From assembly GCF_000382425.1 (NCBI RefSeq), contig NZ_KB908304.1, forward strand, positions 29,940 to 93,939: DNA of 64,000 nucleotides. Direction: 5' to 3'. The notes under the pieces were generated by a model that saw only the letters and a list, made by a program, of their open reading frames with translations, did not search any database and was not told the origin of the DNA. This document shows, piece by piece, positions 53,868 through 63,051 of the stretch. Every line of letters starts with the position of its first letter. The first letter of the stretch is position 1. Source of the DNA: Empedobacter brevis NBRC 14943 = ATCC 43319. Lineage in GTDB: Bacteria; Bacteroidota; Bacteroidia; Flavobacteriales; Weeksellaceae. Made by a program: the position numbers and the translations under genes.

Positions 53868-54853
53868 GTTTTATGTTTTATTTTTGATCTTAAATGTTCT
53901 TTCTCAGCAGAAAAATCAAGTTTATTTCCTTTTTCCAACTCTTCCATCCAACCAATAGTTTTGATTAAAAACTTCTGATGATTTTCTGATGATTCATTAA
54001 AAGGACGATGATTCATCGCTGATACTATTTTATTTATTTTTTGAATAATTGTTTGTGTTGATTGCTCAAAATAAGTATCTGAGAACTTTTTCCAAATATA
54101 ATCAATCGCCTGCTTTGAAGGATGAATAAGATCTTCTTTAAAAAATCTGTACTCCCTTAAATCATCTAAAACCAATTCATACGCCGGAAAATAATTGACG
54201 TGGTTATATTTTATCCCCAATTGATACAAAGCGTCTAATAACCGGGATTTACTCACATTATTCTCTACCATTCCATCTTTTATATGACGAACAGGACTAA
54301 CTGTTGTAATAATATTGATATCGGGATTAATCGCAATTAATTCTGAAATTATCCGATCTAAAGAATCTAAATTTTCATCTGTCGTTAACAACCTTTTCTC
54401 AAATTGCTTCGCTTCTACTTTATGACAATTTGCGACTATTTTTTTTGAATCTTTCCATTCATATACCCAAGAAGTTCCGAGCGTAATCATGACAACATCA
54501 CACGAATAAATGCATTGATGAACTTGGTCTAACGCAGAATTTAATTGATGTAAAACTGCATCTCTGGTCAGTGCATTAAACGACGAATGTACATCGAAAC
54601 AGAAAAACTCTTCTCCGTTTTGATGTACATCAGACAATGTAAAATATTTTTTATGAATGCTTCTTTCGATTAAGTTTTGAATGGAGTGTGGATTAAAAAT
54701 AACACCAAACGGGTTGATTACCCCATCAAATTTTAAATCGATCAAACGTTTTCCTATTTCATCTGAAAAACAAGATCCTATCGTCAATATTTTATGTTGA
54801 TGATTTATCTTAAATTCTGATTCAGGAATTTGAAAAGTCGTTCGGAATTGCAT
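53861..54853 (-). CDS. GSCFA domain protein
   Basis: The 330-residue protein contains the name-giving motif LTIGSCFSDEIGKRLID near residues 25-41, and then FGVIFNPHSIQNLIER, MITLGTSWVYEWKDS, and FFKEDLIHPSKQAIDYIW. GSCFA proteins form an SGNH-hydrolase-like group of unknown function, usually in Bacteroidota and Alphaproteobacteria. It sits 3 bases after the polyprenyl synthetase gene and overlaps tatD, in one operon. Confidence 0.92.
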   Translation of the reverse strand: MQFRTTFQIPESEFKINHQHKILTIGSCFSDEIGKRLIDLKFDGVINPFGVIFNPHSIQNLIERSIHKKYFTLSDVHQNGEEFFCFDVHSSFNALTRDAVLHQLNSALDQVHQCIYSCDVVMITLGTSWVYEWKDSKKIVANCHKVEAKQFEKRLLTTDENLDSLDRIISELIAINPDINIITTVSPVRHIKDGMVENNVSKSRLLDALYQLGIKYNHVNYFPAYELVLDDLREYRFFKEDLIHPSKQAIDYIWKKFSDTYFEQSTQTIIQKINKIVSAMNHRPFNESSENHQKFLIKTIGWMEELEKGNKLDFSAEKEHLRSKIKHKTC

Positions 54854-54856
54854 TTT

Positions 54857-55828
54857 TTACCCTTGACGATCGATTAAAACTTCACTCAATTCTCTCAAAT
54901 AAGCTTTACGCTCTTCCGAGACATCTATTTGATCCAAGAAGCTATGTGCTTTATTTGTATACTCTCTAATTAATGTCGATAGCTTACGGTTCACATTCAA
55001 TTTTCTGAATAATTTCTCTACCGCATACACCTTATCAATATTATCTGTATTTGAACTATACCAATACAATAGCTCTTCTTTTTCTTCTTCATTTGCAGCC
55101 TCTAAAGCGGAAATGTAAAGAATTGTTTTTTTGTTTTCAAAAATATCTCCAGCATGTTTTTTACCTAAATGCTCAAGACTTCCAAAAACATCCAAATAGT
55201 CATCTTTTAATTGGTAAGCAATTCCCAAATTCAAACCATATTGGTATAACTTATCTGCGTCATCCTCTTTTGCTCCAGCAATGATTGCACCTAATTTAAG
55301 CGCTGCACCAAGTAGAACACTGGTTTTTAGGGAAATCATTTTAATGTAATCCTCATACGAAACATTCAATTTTGTTTCATAATTCACGTCCAATTGCTGC
55401 CCTTCACACACCTCTAAAGCCGTTCGGGAAAATAATTGTGTAGAACGTTTGAACAATTCAGCATCTAGATCTTCTAAAAATTGGTAAGCTTTTACCAACA
55501 TTGCATCACCAGAAAGAATCGCTGTATTTAAGCCAAATTTTTCGTGAACAGTAGGTTTACTTCTTCTCAATGAAGCATTATCCATAATGTCATCGTGCAT
55601 CAACGAGAAATTATGAAAGAATTCTATTGCCAAAGAAGGTTTTAATGCTTTTTCGACCTCACCACCAAACAAATCAGTTCCCAATAAAGTCAAAATCGGA
55701 CGAATTCTCTTACCTCCAATATTCAAAATATAGTCCATTGGTTCGTATAATTCGTTTGGATTTTTAGAAAATGGATTTTGATCGATTGTTTCGGCAATTA
55801 ATTCGTGAAATTTATCAAATGAGTACAT
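54857..55828 (-). CDS. Polyprenyl (isoprenoid) diphosphate synthase
   Basis: From the ATG at 55828 the protein has 323 residues. It carries the first aspartate-rich motif LMHDDIMDNASLRR and the second LKDDYLDVFG, the metal-diphosphate binding sites of trans-isoprenyl diphosphate synthases. It condenses IPP with an allylic diphosphate to build a chain for quinones or carotenoids; chain length cannot be read off. The TTG at 55861 overlaps a perfect -7 box (TATATTTG, minus strand 55868-55861), so I take the ATG at 55828. Confidence 0.94.
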   Translation of the reverse strand: MYSFDKFHELIAETIDQNPFSKNPNELYEPMDYILNIGGKRIRPILTLLGTDLFGGEVEKALKPSLAIEFFHNFSLMHDDIMDNASLRRSKPTVHEKFGLNTAILSGDAMLVKAYQFLEDLDAELFKRSTQLFSRTALEVCEGQQLDVNYETKLNVSYEDYIKMISLKTSVLLGAALKLGAIIAGAKEDDADKLYQYGLNLGIAYQLKDDYLDVFGSLEHLGKKHAGDIFENKKTILYISALEAANEEEKEELLYWYSSNTDNIDKVYAVEKLFRKLNVNRKLSTLIREYTNKAHSFLDQIDVSEERKAYLRELSEVLIDRQG

Positions 55829-55860
55829 AGTTTGATTTTTGTAAAAATTAAGTTTTGGCA

Positions 55861-55868
55861 AATATAGC
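55861..55868 (-). promoter_or_regulatory. Polyprenyl synthase promoter -7 box
   Basis: TATATTTG on the minus strand (55868-55861) matches TAnnTTTG and lies 32 bases before the synthase ATG. It partly overlaps the end of the upstream membrane protein gene. Confidence 0.55.
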
Positions 55869-56365
55869 TAAGAATGATTGATTTTGGGTTGTTTTATTTT
55901 ATTTTTGATCACCCTAAAAAATTCGTTTGCTACAATTAAATATAGCATAAACTGACCTATCATAGCCGCTATAAAAAAGGGATGTAATTTTTCCAGAATT
56001 AAACCAATGCTTTGTACCGAAGGAATTGTCCAAAAATAAGTCGAAACTATCACTAAACTCAATGCATTGAACCGAAAAATCCACATTTTATTCAATTTAT
56101 ACGTTCCTAAATGAACAAAAAGTGCCCCTAAATACGTATACGCCAAAGTTTCAAAAAAAGTATTCAACACAAATTGTTCTCTGAACACCTTGAAAATATC
56201 TTTATGGCTCGCATACAGATAAACTTCACTTACAAGATAACTCCAATGATTTGCAACAAAAAACAGTAGCAGATTAAGAACCAGAATAACTGTTAATTGG
56301 TCTTTAAACTGGTCAATTAACATCCAGTAATAATCGAGTTGAGAAAATGTTTTTTTCGGTTTCAT
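55868..56365 (-). CDS. Uncharacterised four-span membrane protein
   Basis: The 165-residue protein has four hydrophobic spans (about 20-42, 68-90, 100-122, 130-150) and a basic C-terminal tail (KNKIKQPKINHS). I do not recognise the family. Its ATG follows the TAG stop of the flavoprotein gene directly with no base between, so the two are translationally coupled. A role connected to the flavoprotein is possible but unsupported otherwise. Confidence 0.8.
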   Translation of the reverse strand: MKPKKTFSQLDYYWMLIDQFKDQLTVILVLNLLLFFVANHWSYLVSEVYLYASHKDIFKVFREQFVLNTFFETLAYTYLGALFVHLGTYKLNKMWIFRFNALSLVIVSTYFWTIPSVQSIGLILEKLHPFFIAAMIGQFMLYLIVANEFFRVIKNKIKQPKINHS

Positions 56366-57364
56366 CTAGCGGAATAACTCACTTACAATTTGATACGATT
56401 TTCTTTTTGCTTTTTGGTCAAAGATATTAGTGGAAACTATAATCTCATTCACCTTAGATTCGAGAATAAATTCATCAAAACTTTGCGATAGGGCTCCTTT
56501 ACTTCCGATAAAAGATAAAGCGGTCATTCCTTTTAACATATATTTTTGCTCCGGAGAAGCTAATTCCAGTTGTGTTTTTTCAGGAGGAACAATTGGCTGG
56601 CGCTTGTCCGTGATAATATTTAAGAAGCCTTGGTACATCGACATTGACAAATAATGCGCTTCTTCGTCTGTATTTGCCGCAATTACATTGACACACGCCA
56701 TAGTGTAAGGTTCTTGTAGATATTCGGAAGGTTGAAATTGCGACTGATAAATTTCAACTGCATTGTAAAACTGCTGAGGAGCAAAATGTCCTGCAAAAGC
56801 ATAAGGCAGACCTAATTTGGCAGCCAAAAAAGCAGAATCTGTACTAGATCCTAAAATATAAAGTGGCACATTGGCTCCCTCTCCAGGAATTGCACGCACT
56901 TTACTTTCTTTATTTTCTATGCTAAAATACTGTTGTAAGTTTTTTATTTCAGCTTCAAAATCATACTTCATAAAATTATCGCCACGGCGAAGAATTGAGG
57001 CTGTTAACTGATCTGTTCCTGGTGCTCGACCTAATCCCAAATCGATACGATTTGGATAAAGAGCATCTAATGTACCAAATTGCTCTGCAATTGATAAAGA
57101 GGTATGATTAGGTAACATTATTCCGCCTGAACCAACCTTTATTTTTGTTGTCCCTCCTGCTACATAACCTATTAATAAAGAAGTTGCGGCACTTGCTACA
57201 TTTTGCATATTATGATGTTCTGACAACCAATAACGGCTGTATCCCAATTCATCTACAAATTTTGCATTTTCTAACGTGTTTTTGAACGTTTGATTTAATG
57301 TTTCTCCTTCTCTAACATACGCCAAATCTAACACCGAGTAATTTATTTTTTTCAATCGTTCCAT
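56366..57364 (-). CDS. Luciferase-like (LLM class) flavin-dependent oxidoreductase
   Basis: The 332-residue protein belongs to the bacterial luciferase-like monooxygenase family: NYSVLDLAYVREGETLNQTF, RYWLSEHHNMQNVASAA, VGSGGIMLPNHTSLSIAEQF and RIDLGLGRAPGTDQLTASIL. The YLSMSMYQGFLNIIT region and GSKGALSQSFDEFI complete the barrel. It uses FMNH2 and O2 on an unknown substrate. It is upstream of the four-span membrane protein in one operon. Confidence 0.94.
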   Translation of the reverse strand: MERLKKINYSVLDLAYVREGETLNQTFKNTLENAKFVDELGYSRYWLSEHHNMQNVASAATSLLIGYVAGGTTKIKVGSGGIMLPNHTSLSIAEQFGTLDALYPNRIDLGLGRAPGTDQLTASILRRGDNFMKYDFEAEIKNLQQYFSIENKESKVRAIPGEGANVPLYILGSSTDSAFLAAKLGLPYAFAGHFAPQQFYNAVEIYQSQFQPSEYLQEPYTMACVNVIAANTDEEAHYLSMSMYQGFLNIITDKRQPIVPPEKTQLELASPEQKYMLKGMTALSFIGSKGALSQSFDEFILESKVNEIIVSTNIFDQKAKRKSYQIVSELFR

Positions 57365-57410
57365 TTAAAGTAATTCTAAAACCAAGTTACAAAGAATATT
57401 ATTCAAAAAA

Positions 57411-57442
57411 AATTCCTCTAAAAGTATACTTTTAGAGGAATT
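57411..57442. terminator. Perfect 32-base palindrome upstream of the LLM gene
   Basis: AATTCCTCTAAAAGTA is followed directly by its inverted copy. Reading leftward it is followed by eight T, the form of a terminator, yet it lies 47 bases upstream of the flavoprotein start. It could end a small leftward RNA or act as an attenuator in the leader. Confidence 0.65.
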
Positions 57443-57695
57443 AAAAATTGGATAATTAAATTTATATTCGGTTTAAGTTGTTGAACGTGTAATGTTTTTA
57501 GTTAAATAGTTTTGGTACAATTAGTAATCTTTATTTACTTTTTCAAAATTAACATAATCATTAATAAAAAACCGCTTTTAAGGGGTGGACATTGAAGGGG
57601 ACAAATCATAGACTACTGATAAACTGCACCTTATAAATAAATATAATAATTTCAAAATACTCGCTTTTTTACTTTCAATAACTAAATTTAAAATT

Positions 57696-57703
57696 TATAT
57701 TTG
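57696..57703 (+). promoter_or_regulatory. -7 box of the TPR/HTH regulator gene
   Basis: TATATTTG matches TAnnTTTG and ends only 10 bases before the ATG at 57714, which would give a very short leader. Confidence 0.45.
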
Positions 57704-57713
57704 AAAAAAAAAC

Positions 57714-59441
57714 ATGCCAAAGTCTTTTATTTTTTTTCCCTTTACACTATGTGCCATTTTTATTATGACATCGTTCAGTTCGACAAGAAAAAATGAAGAT
57801 TTGATTTTATTAGAATATGTTATCAATCAGAATAGAGAAATAACGGATTCCGTTCAGTTACAGCATAGTTTTAAAACACTTCAACATCAATCAACTCATT
57901 TTATCGCTAAGAATCTGGAAATTATCTACCAGGTTTATTTGGCAAATATCTATGCTAAAAATTTTGATAAACTCAATCCTAAAAGCGATTTACTTTATCG
58001 AAATGCTGAAAAATCAGCACAAAATTTAGGATTAATTGATATGCAAATCTGGGTGAATACTCAATATGGCTATTATTATTATAGTTTTAGCCAATATCAG
58101 AATGCATATCCTTATTTTATGGAAGCTTCGAAATTACTTGAACAAACCAATGAAACACAAATTTTTCAAAAAAGTGATGTTTACAAGAAGAATGCTTTTT
58201 TCTTTATGAATGTAAAAGAATTGGATAAAAGTGAAAAATACCTGCAATCGGCTTTAAAATATACCAATAAAAAGAACAAAGAATACGGTACCATACTTAA
58301 TGCAATTGGACATATTTCTCTTGAAAAAAAGAATTTTTCTAAAGCAAATGACTATTTTAATTTAACAAAAAAATATGCTTTACAAAATAATGACAGAATC
58401 AGGTATGCAAAGGCTTTAGGAGATATTGCTGCCATTCATATTCACAACAAACAATATGAACTTGCTATTGATCTTTTAAAAAAGGATATTCAAATTTCTA
58501 AAGAAGAAAATAATTTAAGAAATCTGATGTATGCAAATATTAAATTAGGAGAGCTGTATTTAACATTAAACCGAATTGATGCTGCTGAAGAAATATTAAA
58601 AGAAGCAAAAAGTTATGCTTCACAGAAAAGCTATCTAAGTAGTTTTGAATATGATATCTATTTAATTTTACTTGATATTGCAATAAAAAAGAACAATACA
58701 ACAGCTGAACTTGATGCAAGAAGAAGGTTGAGTGAACTAGAAAACAGATTAAAGAAAACTGATGGAGAAAATGTGATTAATGAAATCAACTGGAATATTC
58801 AAAAAGATAATTTTAACTACAAGTACGAAGCTGAAAAAGCGAAAAGTGAAAAAGCGACTTTATTAAAAAACACGTTAATTCTTGTTGCATGTTTACTGTT
58901 GATTATCATTTTGTTTGTTTTTATTTCATTTAAGCGAAAAATTAAAATTCAAAATTCTATTTATGACAACAAAGTTTTAAAGCTTCAAAACGAAAAATTA
59001 AAATCTGAAAATCGCTTAAGTAAAGCAAAACAAACGCTAGATTCTTATAAAACTTATTTAACTGAGAAAAATAAGCAAATAGAAATTCTTAATAAGGAGA
59101 TCAACAATACATCCAGTCTCTCAAAAATAGAAGAACAACATGGAAAGTTAACAACTTTATTGGACTCGCATTTGATGACAGATGAGAACTGGAACAATTT
59201 TAAAAATGTATTCAATTATGAACAAAAAGAGTTTGTTAAACATTTGAATCAACATTTTCCTTCCTTAACAGAATCGAATTTACGAATTATTTACCTTCTG
59301 AAATTAGAGCTGAACAATGTAGAAATTGCTCAATTATTGGGTATAACAACTGATGCGGTAAAAAAAGCGAAACAACGCCTGAGAAAGAAATATGAAAATT
59401 ATGATTATATTTTTCATGATCACTCAAACGAAAAAAAATAA
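57714..59441 (+). CDS. TPR membrane protein with C-terminal LuxR-like helix-turn-helix
   Basis: The 575-residue protein has an N-terminal signal/anchor (about 5-22), tetratricopeptide-like helical repeats (about 40-330), one membrane span (about 385-405, LILVACLLLIIILFVFISF), a coiled coil (about 410-480), and a C-terminal helix-turn-helix (NVEIAQLLGITTDAVKKAKQ). This is a common regulator layout in Bacteroidota: periplasmic TPR sensor, membrane span, cytoplasmic DNA-binding end. It is convergent with the ClC gene, with only 5 bases between the stop codons. Confidence 0.88.
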   Translation: MPKSFIFFPFTLCAIFIMTSFSSTRKNEDLILLEYVINQNREITDSVQLQHSFKTLQHQSTHFIAKNLEIIYQVYLANIYAKNFDKLNPKSDLLYRNAEKSAQNLGLIDMQIWVNTQYGYYYYSFSQYQNAYPYFMEASKLLEQTNETQIFQKSDVYKKNAFFFMNVKELDKSEKYLQSALKYTNKKNKEYGTILNAIGHISLEKKNFSKANDYFNLTKKYALQNNDRIRYAKALGDIAAIHIHNKQYELAIDLLKKDIQISKEENNLRNLMYANIKLGELYLTLNRIDAAEEILKEAKSYASQKSYLSSFEYDIYLILLDIAIKKNNTTAELDARRRLSELENRLKKTDGENVINEINWNIQKDNFNYKYEAEKAKSEKATLLKNTLILVACLLLIIILFVFISFKRKIKIQNSIYDNKVLKLQNEKLKSENRLSKAKQTLDSYKTYLTEKNKQIEILNKEINNTSSLSKIEEQHGKLTTLLDSHLMTDENWNNFKNVFNYEQKEFVKHLNQHFPSLTESNLRIIYLLKLELNNVEIAQLLGITTDAVKKAKQRLRKKYENYDYIFHDHSNEKK

Positions 59442-59446
59442 AGTAA

Positions 59447-61258
59447 TTATTCAATTCGAAGTTCATTCAAATTACTTCTGTAATTTTCCAACAATAAACT
59501 TTCGGTAACATACCCTTCGTATTTCCCTTTTTTAGTTAACAGCATATAATCAACCTTTTTATCTTCCATCATTTTCATCACATTTGCAGCATTGGTAAAA
59601 ATAGAGGTTGAAGCTGCTTCTGTTATACATTCCAAATAGCTTTTGTCAGCCAAATCTTCATTAAAAATAAACGATCGAATATTGTCTAACACAATAATTC
59701 CGTGTATGGACTGATCTTCATTTAAAACAGGAATAAAATCCTGAGTAGTAGTTGAAAAAATTGTTTTAATCTCCTCGATTGAATCAAAAATCGTTAGCGT
59801 TTTAATGTCCTTGATATAAACCGAAAATAAATCTATTTTATTAAATAGGTTTCGGTCTTTATCAGATGTAAATACAATTCCTTTATCCGCAATCGCATAA
59901 ATATCCATCGAATATTTATCGTAACGTTTTGAGATTGCAAAACTAATTGATGAAACAATCATCAATGGAATCATTAAACCATAACCTCCTGTTATTTCTG
60001 CAATTAAGAAAATAGCCGTTAACGGGGCATGAAATAATCCGCTTAAGACAGCAGCCATTCCTACAACTGTAAAATTCCCAACCGGAACATCTTTAAAACC
60101 TACCAGATTGAAAAATTTTGCAACGACAAACCCCAGATAAGAACCGACAAACAATGAAGGTGCAAAATTTCCTCCGTTTCCTCCGCTTCCCAATGTTAAA
60201 CCTGTTGCAATAGATTTGATCAAAACTGTAACAAGAACAAAACCTAGTACAATCCATTGGTTTGTTTTAAAATCTTCTAACAACGAATTATTTAATATAA
60301 ACCCTGCTTCGTCATTTGCCAAAAACTTAATACTCTCATATCCTTCTCCAAATAATGTTGGAAAAAAGAAAATCAAAATGGCCAAACTTCCGGCACCAAC
60401 CATTGCGCGCCAATACACATTCTCAGAATAATTTCCGATAACATGTTCTACTTTCCGAAACAGCCTCGCATGATAAACAGAAACAAAACCAGCTAAAACA
60501 CCTAAGATTACATAAAAAATAACATTGTGATAATCAAAACCCAACGCATACCGAAAGGACAATAACATATTACTTTTCAATGTTAAATTAGCAATTAAAG
60601 CTCCTGTAGCTGATGACAACAACAAAGGAATAAAAGCTGTTACACTCATATCAGCCAAAACAATTTCAATCGCAAACAAAACTCCGGCAATCGGTGCATT
60701 GAAAGCCGCTGCAATTCCAGCTGCCACACCACAGGCAAGTAAAAGAGTTCGTTCTTTGTATTTGAATCGATAGTATTGTGCATAATTCGATCCAAATGCA
60801 GCTCCGGTAATTGTAATTGGTGATTCCAGTCCTGCAGAACCTCCCATACCCACAGTCAATGAACTTGTAATTATCTGGGCATACATTTGTTTTTTAGGCA
60901 TTATTCCAGATTTTTTTGCAACAGCAATCATAATCTGAGAGGTCCCTTTTTCTATCGAACCATCAAGAAATTTTTGAATCACAAAAACTGTCAGCAAAAT
61001 CCCAATTACCGGTAATATACTGTTAATATAAGGCAGTTTGACTAAATTATTGATGTAAACGGTTAATTGAAAAACATTATGCGCAAAAGTTTTTAAGACA
61101 ATTACAGCAAGTGCAGATGAGATGGCAACCAATATACATGATAAATATAAAAATTGCCTTTCTGTTAAAACAAGTTTTAAGAGATTCAATAAATTTTGAA
61201 AAAAATTTACTGATTTTTTAATGTAGATAAAAAACTTTTGTTTTGTAGAAAGCTGCAT
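59447..61258 (-). CDS. ClC-type chloride channel/transporter with CBS domains
   Basis: The 603-residue protein has the ClC membrane domain with GMGGSAGLESPITITG (the gating-glutamate region GxxGxE, here GLESP instead of the common GREGP), AFNAPIAGVLFAIE, and LGSGGNGGNFAPSLFVG (the GxFxP motif). Two CBS domains occupy the C-terminal 150 residues. The intact glutamate fits a Cl-/H+ antiporter or channel. Its 3' end faces the TPR/HTH gene at 5 bases distance. Confidence 0.93.
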   Translation of the reverse strand: MQLSTKQKFFIYIKKSVNFFQNLLNLLKLVLTERQFLYLSCILVAISSALAVIVLKTFAHNVFQLTVYINNLVKLPYINSILPVIGILLTVFVIQKFLDGSIEKGTSQIMIAVAKKSGIMPKKQMYAQIITSSLTVGMGGSAGLESPITITGAAFGSNYAQYYRFKYKERTLLLACGVAAGIAAAFNAPIAGVLFAIEIVLADMSVTAFIPLLLSSATGALIANLTLKSNMLLSFRYALGFDYHNVIFYVILGVLAGFVSVYHARLFRKVEHVIGNYSENVYWRAMVGAGSLAILIFFFPTLFGEGYESIKFLANDEAGFILNNSLLEDFKTNQWIVLGFVLVTVLIKSIATGLTLGSGGNGGNFAPSLFVGSYLGFVVAKFFNLVGFKDVPVGNFTVVGMAAVLSGLFHAPLTAIFLIAEITGGYGLMIPLMIVSSISFAISKRYDKYSMDIYAIADKGIVFTSDKDRNLFNKIDLFSVYIKDIKTLTIFDSIEEIKTIFSTTTQDFIPVLNEDQSIHGIIVLDNIRSFIFNEDLADKSYLECITEAASTSIFTNAANVMKMMEDKKVDYMLLTKKGKYEGYVTESLLLENYRSNLNELRIE

Positions 61259-61713
61259 AATTCAAAAATAGTGTTCCTTTTGTTTATTCCCTAATTTTAC
61301 TGCACGAATTACACAAAAAACAAACCAATCCTACATAAAAATATAAATTAATTTTCATTTTTTGAAAGAATCCATTTCAACTCAATGAGAATGAGAGAAA
61401 TTAACACAAGAAAAACGATTATTTTTTATCACATAACAGAACAAAAATCTAAATTCCAATCAAAAGTAAATACACATTTCATCTCTCTCAAGAATAACTT
61501 CAATAAAAAAACAATCCTTTTAGTCAACATTACTCTACTCAATTCAATGAATTTCCTTAAACCCATTTAAACAAATTAACGTTTAAACAACTGTTAATCT
61601 ATTATTTATGTTTTTGAAAATCTGAAAAGAATCGAATAACACTTCAAAACAACATTATCTCTAACTAATCAACCTAATTTTATTCCTGAAATTAATTAAC
61701 ACAAATATTTAAT
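61259..61713. other. AT-rich intergenic region before a secreted-protein gene
   Basis: About 455 bases separate the ClC gene start from the secreted-protein start. A 61-codon plus-strand frame at 61385-61570 is rich in K, N, I and T, has no recognisable start signal and is probably chance. No hairpin, repeat or clear -7 box is visible. Promoters for both flanking genes should lie here. Confidence 0.4.
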
Positions 61714-63000
61714 ATGAAAAATGTTTACACAAAACTTAGAAATCTAACATTTTTAATAGCATTAATTGTTGGTGCTCATTCTACCAGCGCACAAGTGTAT
61801 GTAGTTGGAAATGGAGAAACAGCCTATAGTGTTTCTGAGGATGGAAAAGTTGTCACGCTGAACACGGTAGACAATAATTATTATTGGACACAAGAAGACG
61901 GCATTCAATTATTAGGAGAACTGGCTGCTGATACATCTAATGCAGGATATCCATTGGTTACTGCGGATGGAAAAAAAATAGCAGCAATGGTGATGAACCC
62001 TGCGGATGGAGTAAATCAAATGTCTATTTTTGATCTCGATTCTAAAACATGGAACTATTTGGGAGGACTAGGTGCTAGCTCTGGTAACGAATCTAGTTCT
62101 GTATGGGGAATGAGCAAAGACGGAAAATATATTGCAGGTTTAGGTGCTACTCCAAACGGGAGTTTTCATGGAGTTCTGTGGAATGAAACAAATGGAATAG
62201 TAGATTTGGAAACCAAAGGAGATTATTATTCCAGAGCAAATGGAGTAAGTGATGACGGACGAATTGTTGTAGGTTGGCAAGATACGGACTTTGATCGTTG
62301 GGGTGTTTATTGGGAAGACGGTGTACAACATCAGGTCTATGATCAAGAAGGTTACGAAGTACTTGAGTTAGGAAATATTTCTGGCAATGGAAAATGGATG
62401 ATTGGAGCGACAAGTGAAGATATCGCCATGCGTTATAGTAAAGAAACAGGCGTTCAAAAAATAGAACACCCTGATCAGGGATTTTATTTTAATGGAGCCG
62501 CAACTGCTATCAACAACAATGGAAGCGTTGTTGTTGGATATTACAGACCATGGCCCGGACCAGCCGCAATGGGCGAAGGTTTTATTTGGACAGAAGAAAC
62601 CGGACGAATTGAACTTAATGAGTATGTCAAATCTTTAGGTTATGATGATCTAGGAATTACATTCGCCTTACCATTAGGACTTTCTAAAGATGGTTCTAAA
62701 ATTGTTGGTTTAGGGAGAACAGATTCCGGTGTTGTCTCATTTCTTATTTCATTACCAAAATTAGGAACTTCAGATGCTAATAACGTAAAATTTGAGGTTT
62801 ACCCAAATCCAGCGACAGAAATCATACATATCAAAACAAAAGGACAAGTTTCCTCTTCTATTTTATATAACATGGCTGGACAAAAAGTGCTAAATTCAGA
62901 ACAAAAACAAATCGATGTTTCCTCTTTGCCAAAAGGTGTTTACATCCTAAAAACTACGATTGACGGAAAAGATATGACAAAGAAAATCATCAAAAAATAA
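61714..63000 (+). CDS. Secreted HAF-repeat protein with type IX sorting domain
   Basis: The 428-residue protein has a signal peptide (about 1-26, ending TSAQ), then tandem repeats of about 45-50 residues with the pattern W..E.G...L..L....S.A..VS.DG..IVG, like the HAF extracellular repeat family. The C-terminal 75 residues (FEVYPNPATEIIHIKTKGQ ... GVYILKTTIDGKDMTKKIIKK) form a type A sorting domain of the type IX secretion system. It should be exported across the outer membrane. No partner gene is adjacent; a strong terminator follows. Confidence 0.9.
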   Translation: MKNVYTKLRNLTFLIALIVGAHSTSAQVYVVGNGETAYSVSEDGKVVTLNTVDNNYYWTQEDGIQLLGELAADTSNAGYPLVTADGKKIAAMVMNPADGVNQMSIFDLDSKTWNYLGGLGASSGNESSSVWGMSKDGKYIAGLGATPNGSFHGVLWNETNGIVDLETKGDYYSRANGVSDDGRIVVGWQDTDFDRWGVYWEDGVQHQVYDQEGYEVLELGNISGNGKWMIGATSEDIAMRYSKETGVQKIEHPDQGFYFNGAATAINNNGSVVVGYYRPWPGPAAMGEGFIWTEETGRIELNEYVKSLGYDDLGITFALPLGLSKDGSKIVGLGRTDSGVVSFLISLPKLGTSDANNVKFEVYPNPATEIIHIKTKGQVSSSILYNMAGQKVLNSEQKQIDVSSLPKGVYILKTTIDGKDMTKKIIKK

Positions 63001-63020
63001 TCTTATCATTATAACTTATA

Positions 63021-63048
63021 AAAAAATCTCGCAATTGCGAGATTTTTT
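63021..63048. terminator. Bidirectional terminator between convergent genes
   Basis: AAAAAATCTCGCAA and its inverted copy TTGCGAGATTTTTT form a perfect palindrome, with T-runs on both strands. It serves the secreted-protein gene and the DUF1810 gene. Confidence 0.9.
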
Positions 63049-63051
63049 TTA

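Larger units (their letters stand above)
57365..57713. other. Divergent intergenic region with a palindrome and a diverged MocR-like site
   Basis: The 349-base gap contains a perfect 32-base palindrome at 57411-57442, a 20-base segment at 57611-57630 related to the MocR-like operator upstream of the GNAT gene, and a perfect -7 box TATATTTG at 57696-57703 before the TPR/HTH gene. No gene of convincing length is present. Confidence 0.6.

Noticed and set aside
61385..61570. 61-codon plus-strand frame in the gap before the HAF-repeat gene
   Set aside because: K/N/I/T-rich composition is expected of AT-rich noncoding DNA; no conserved motif or clear promoter.
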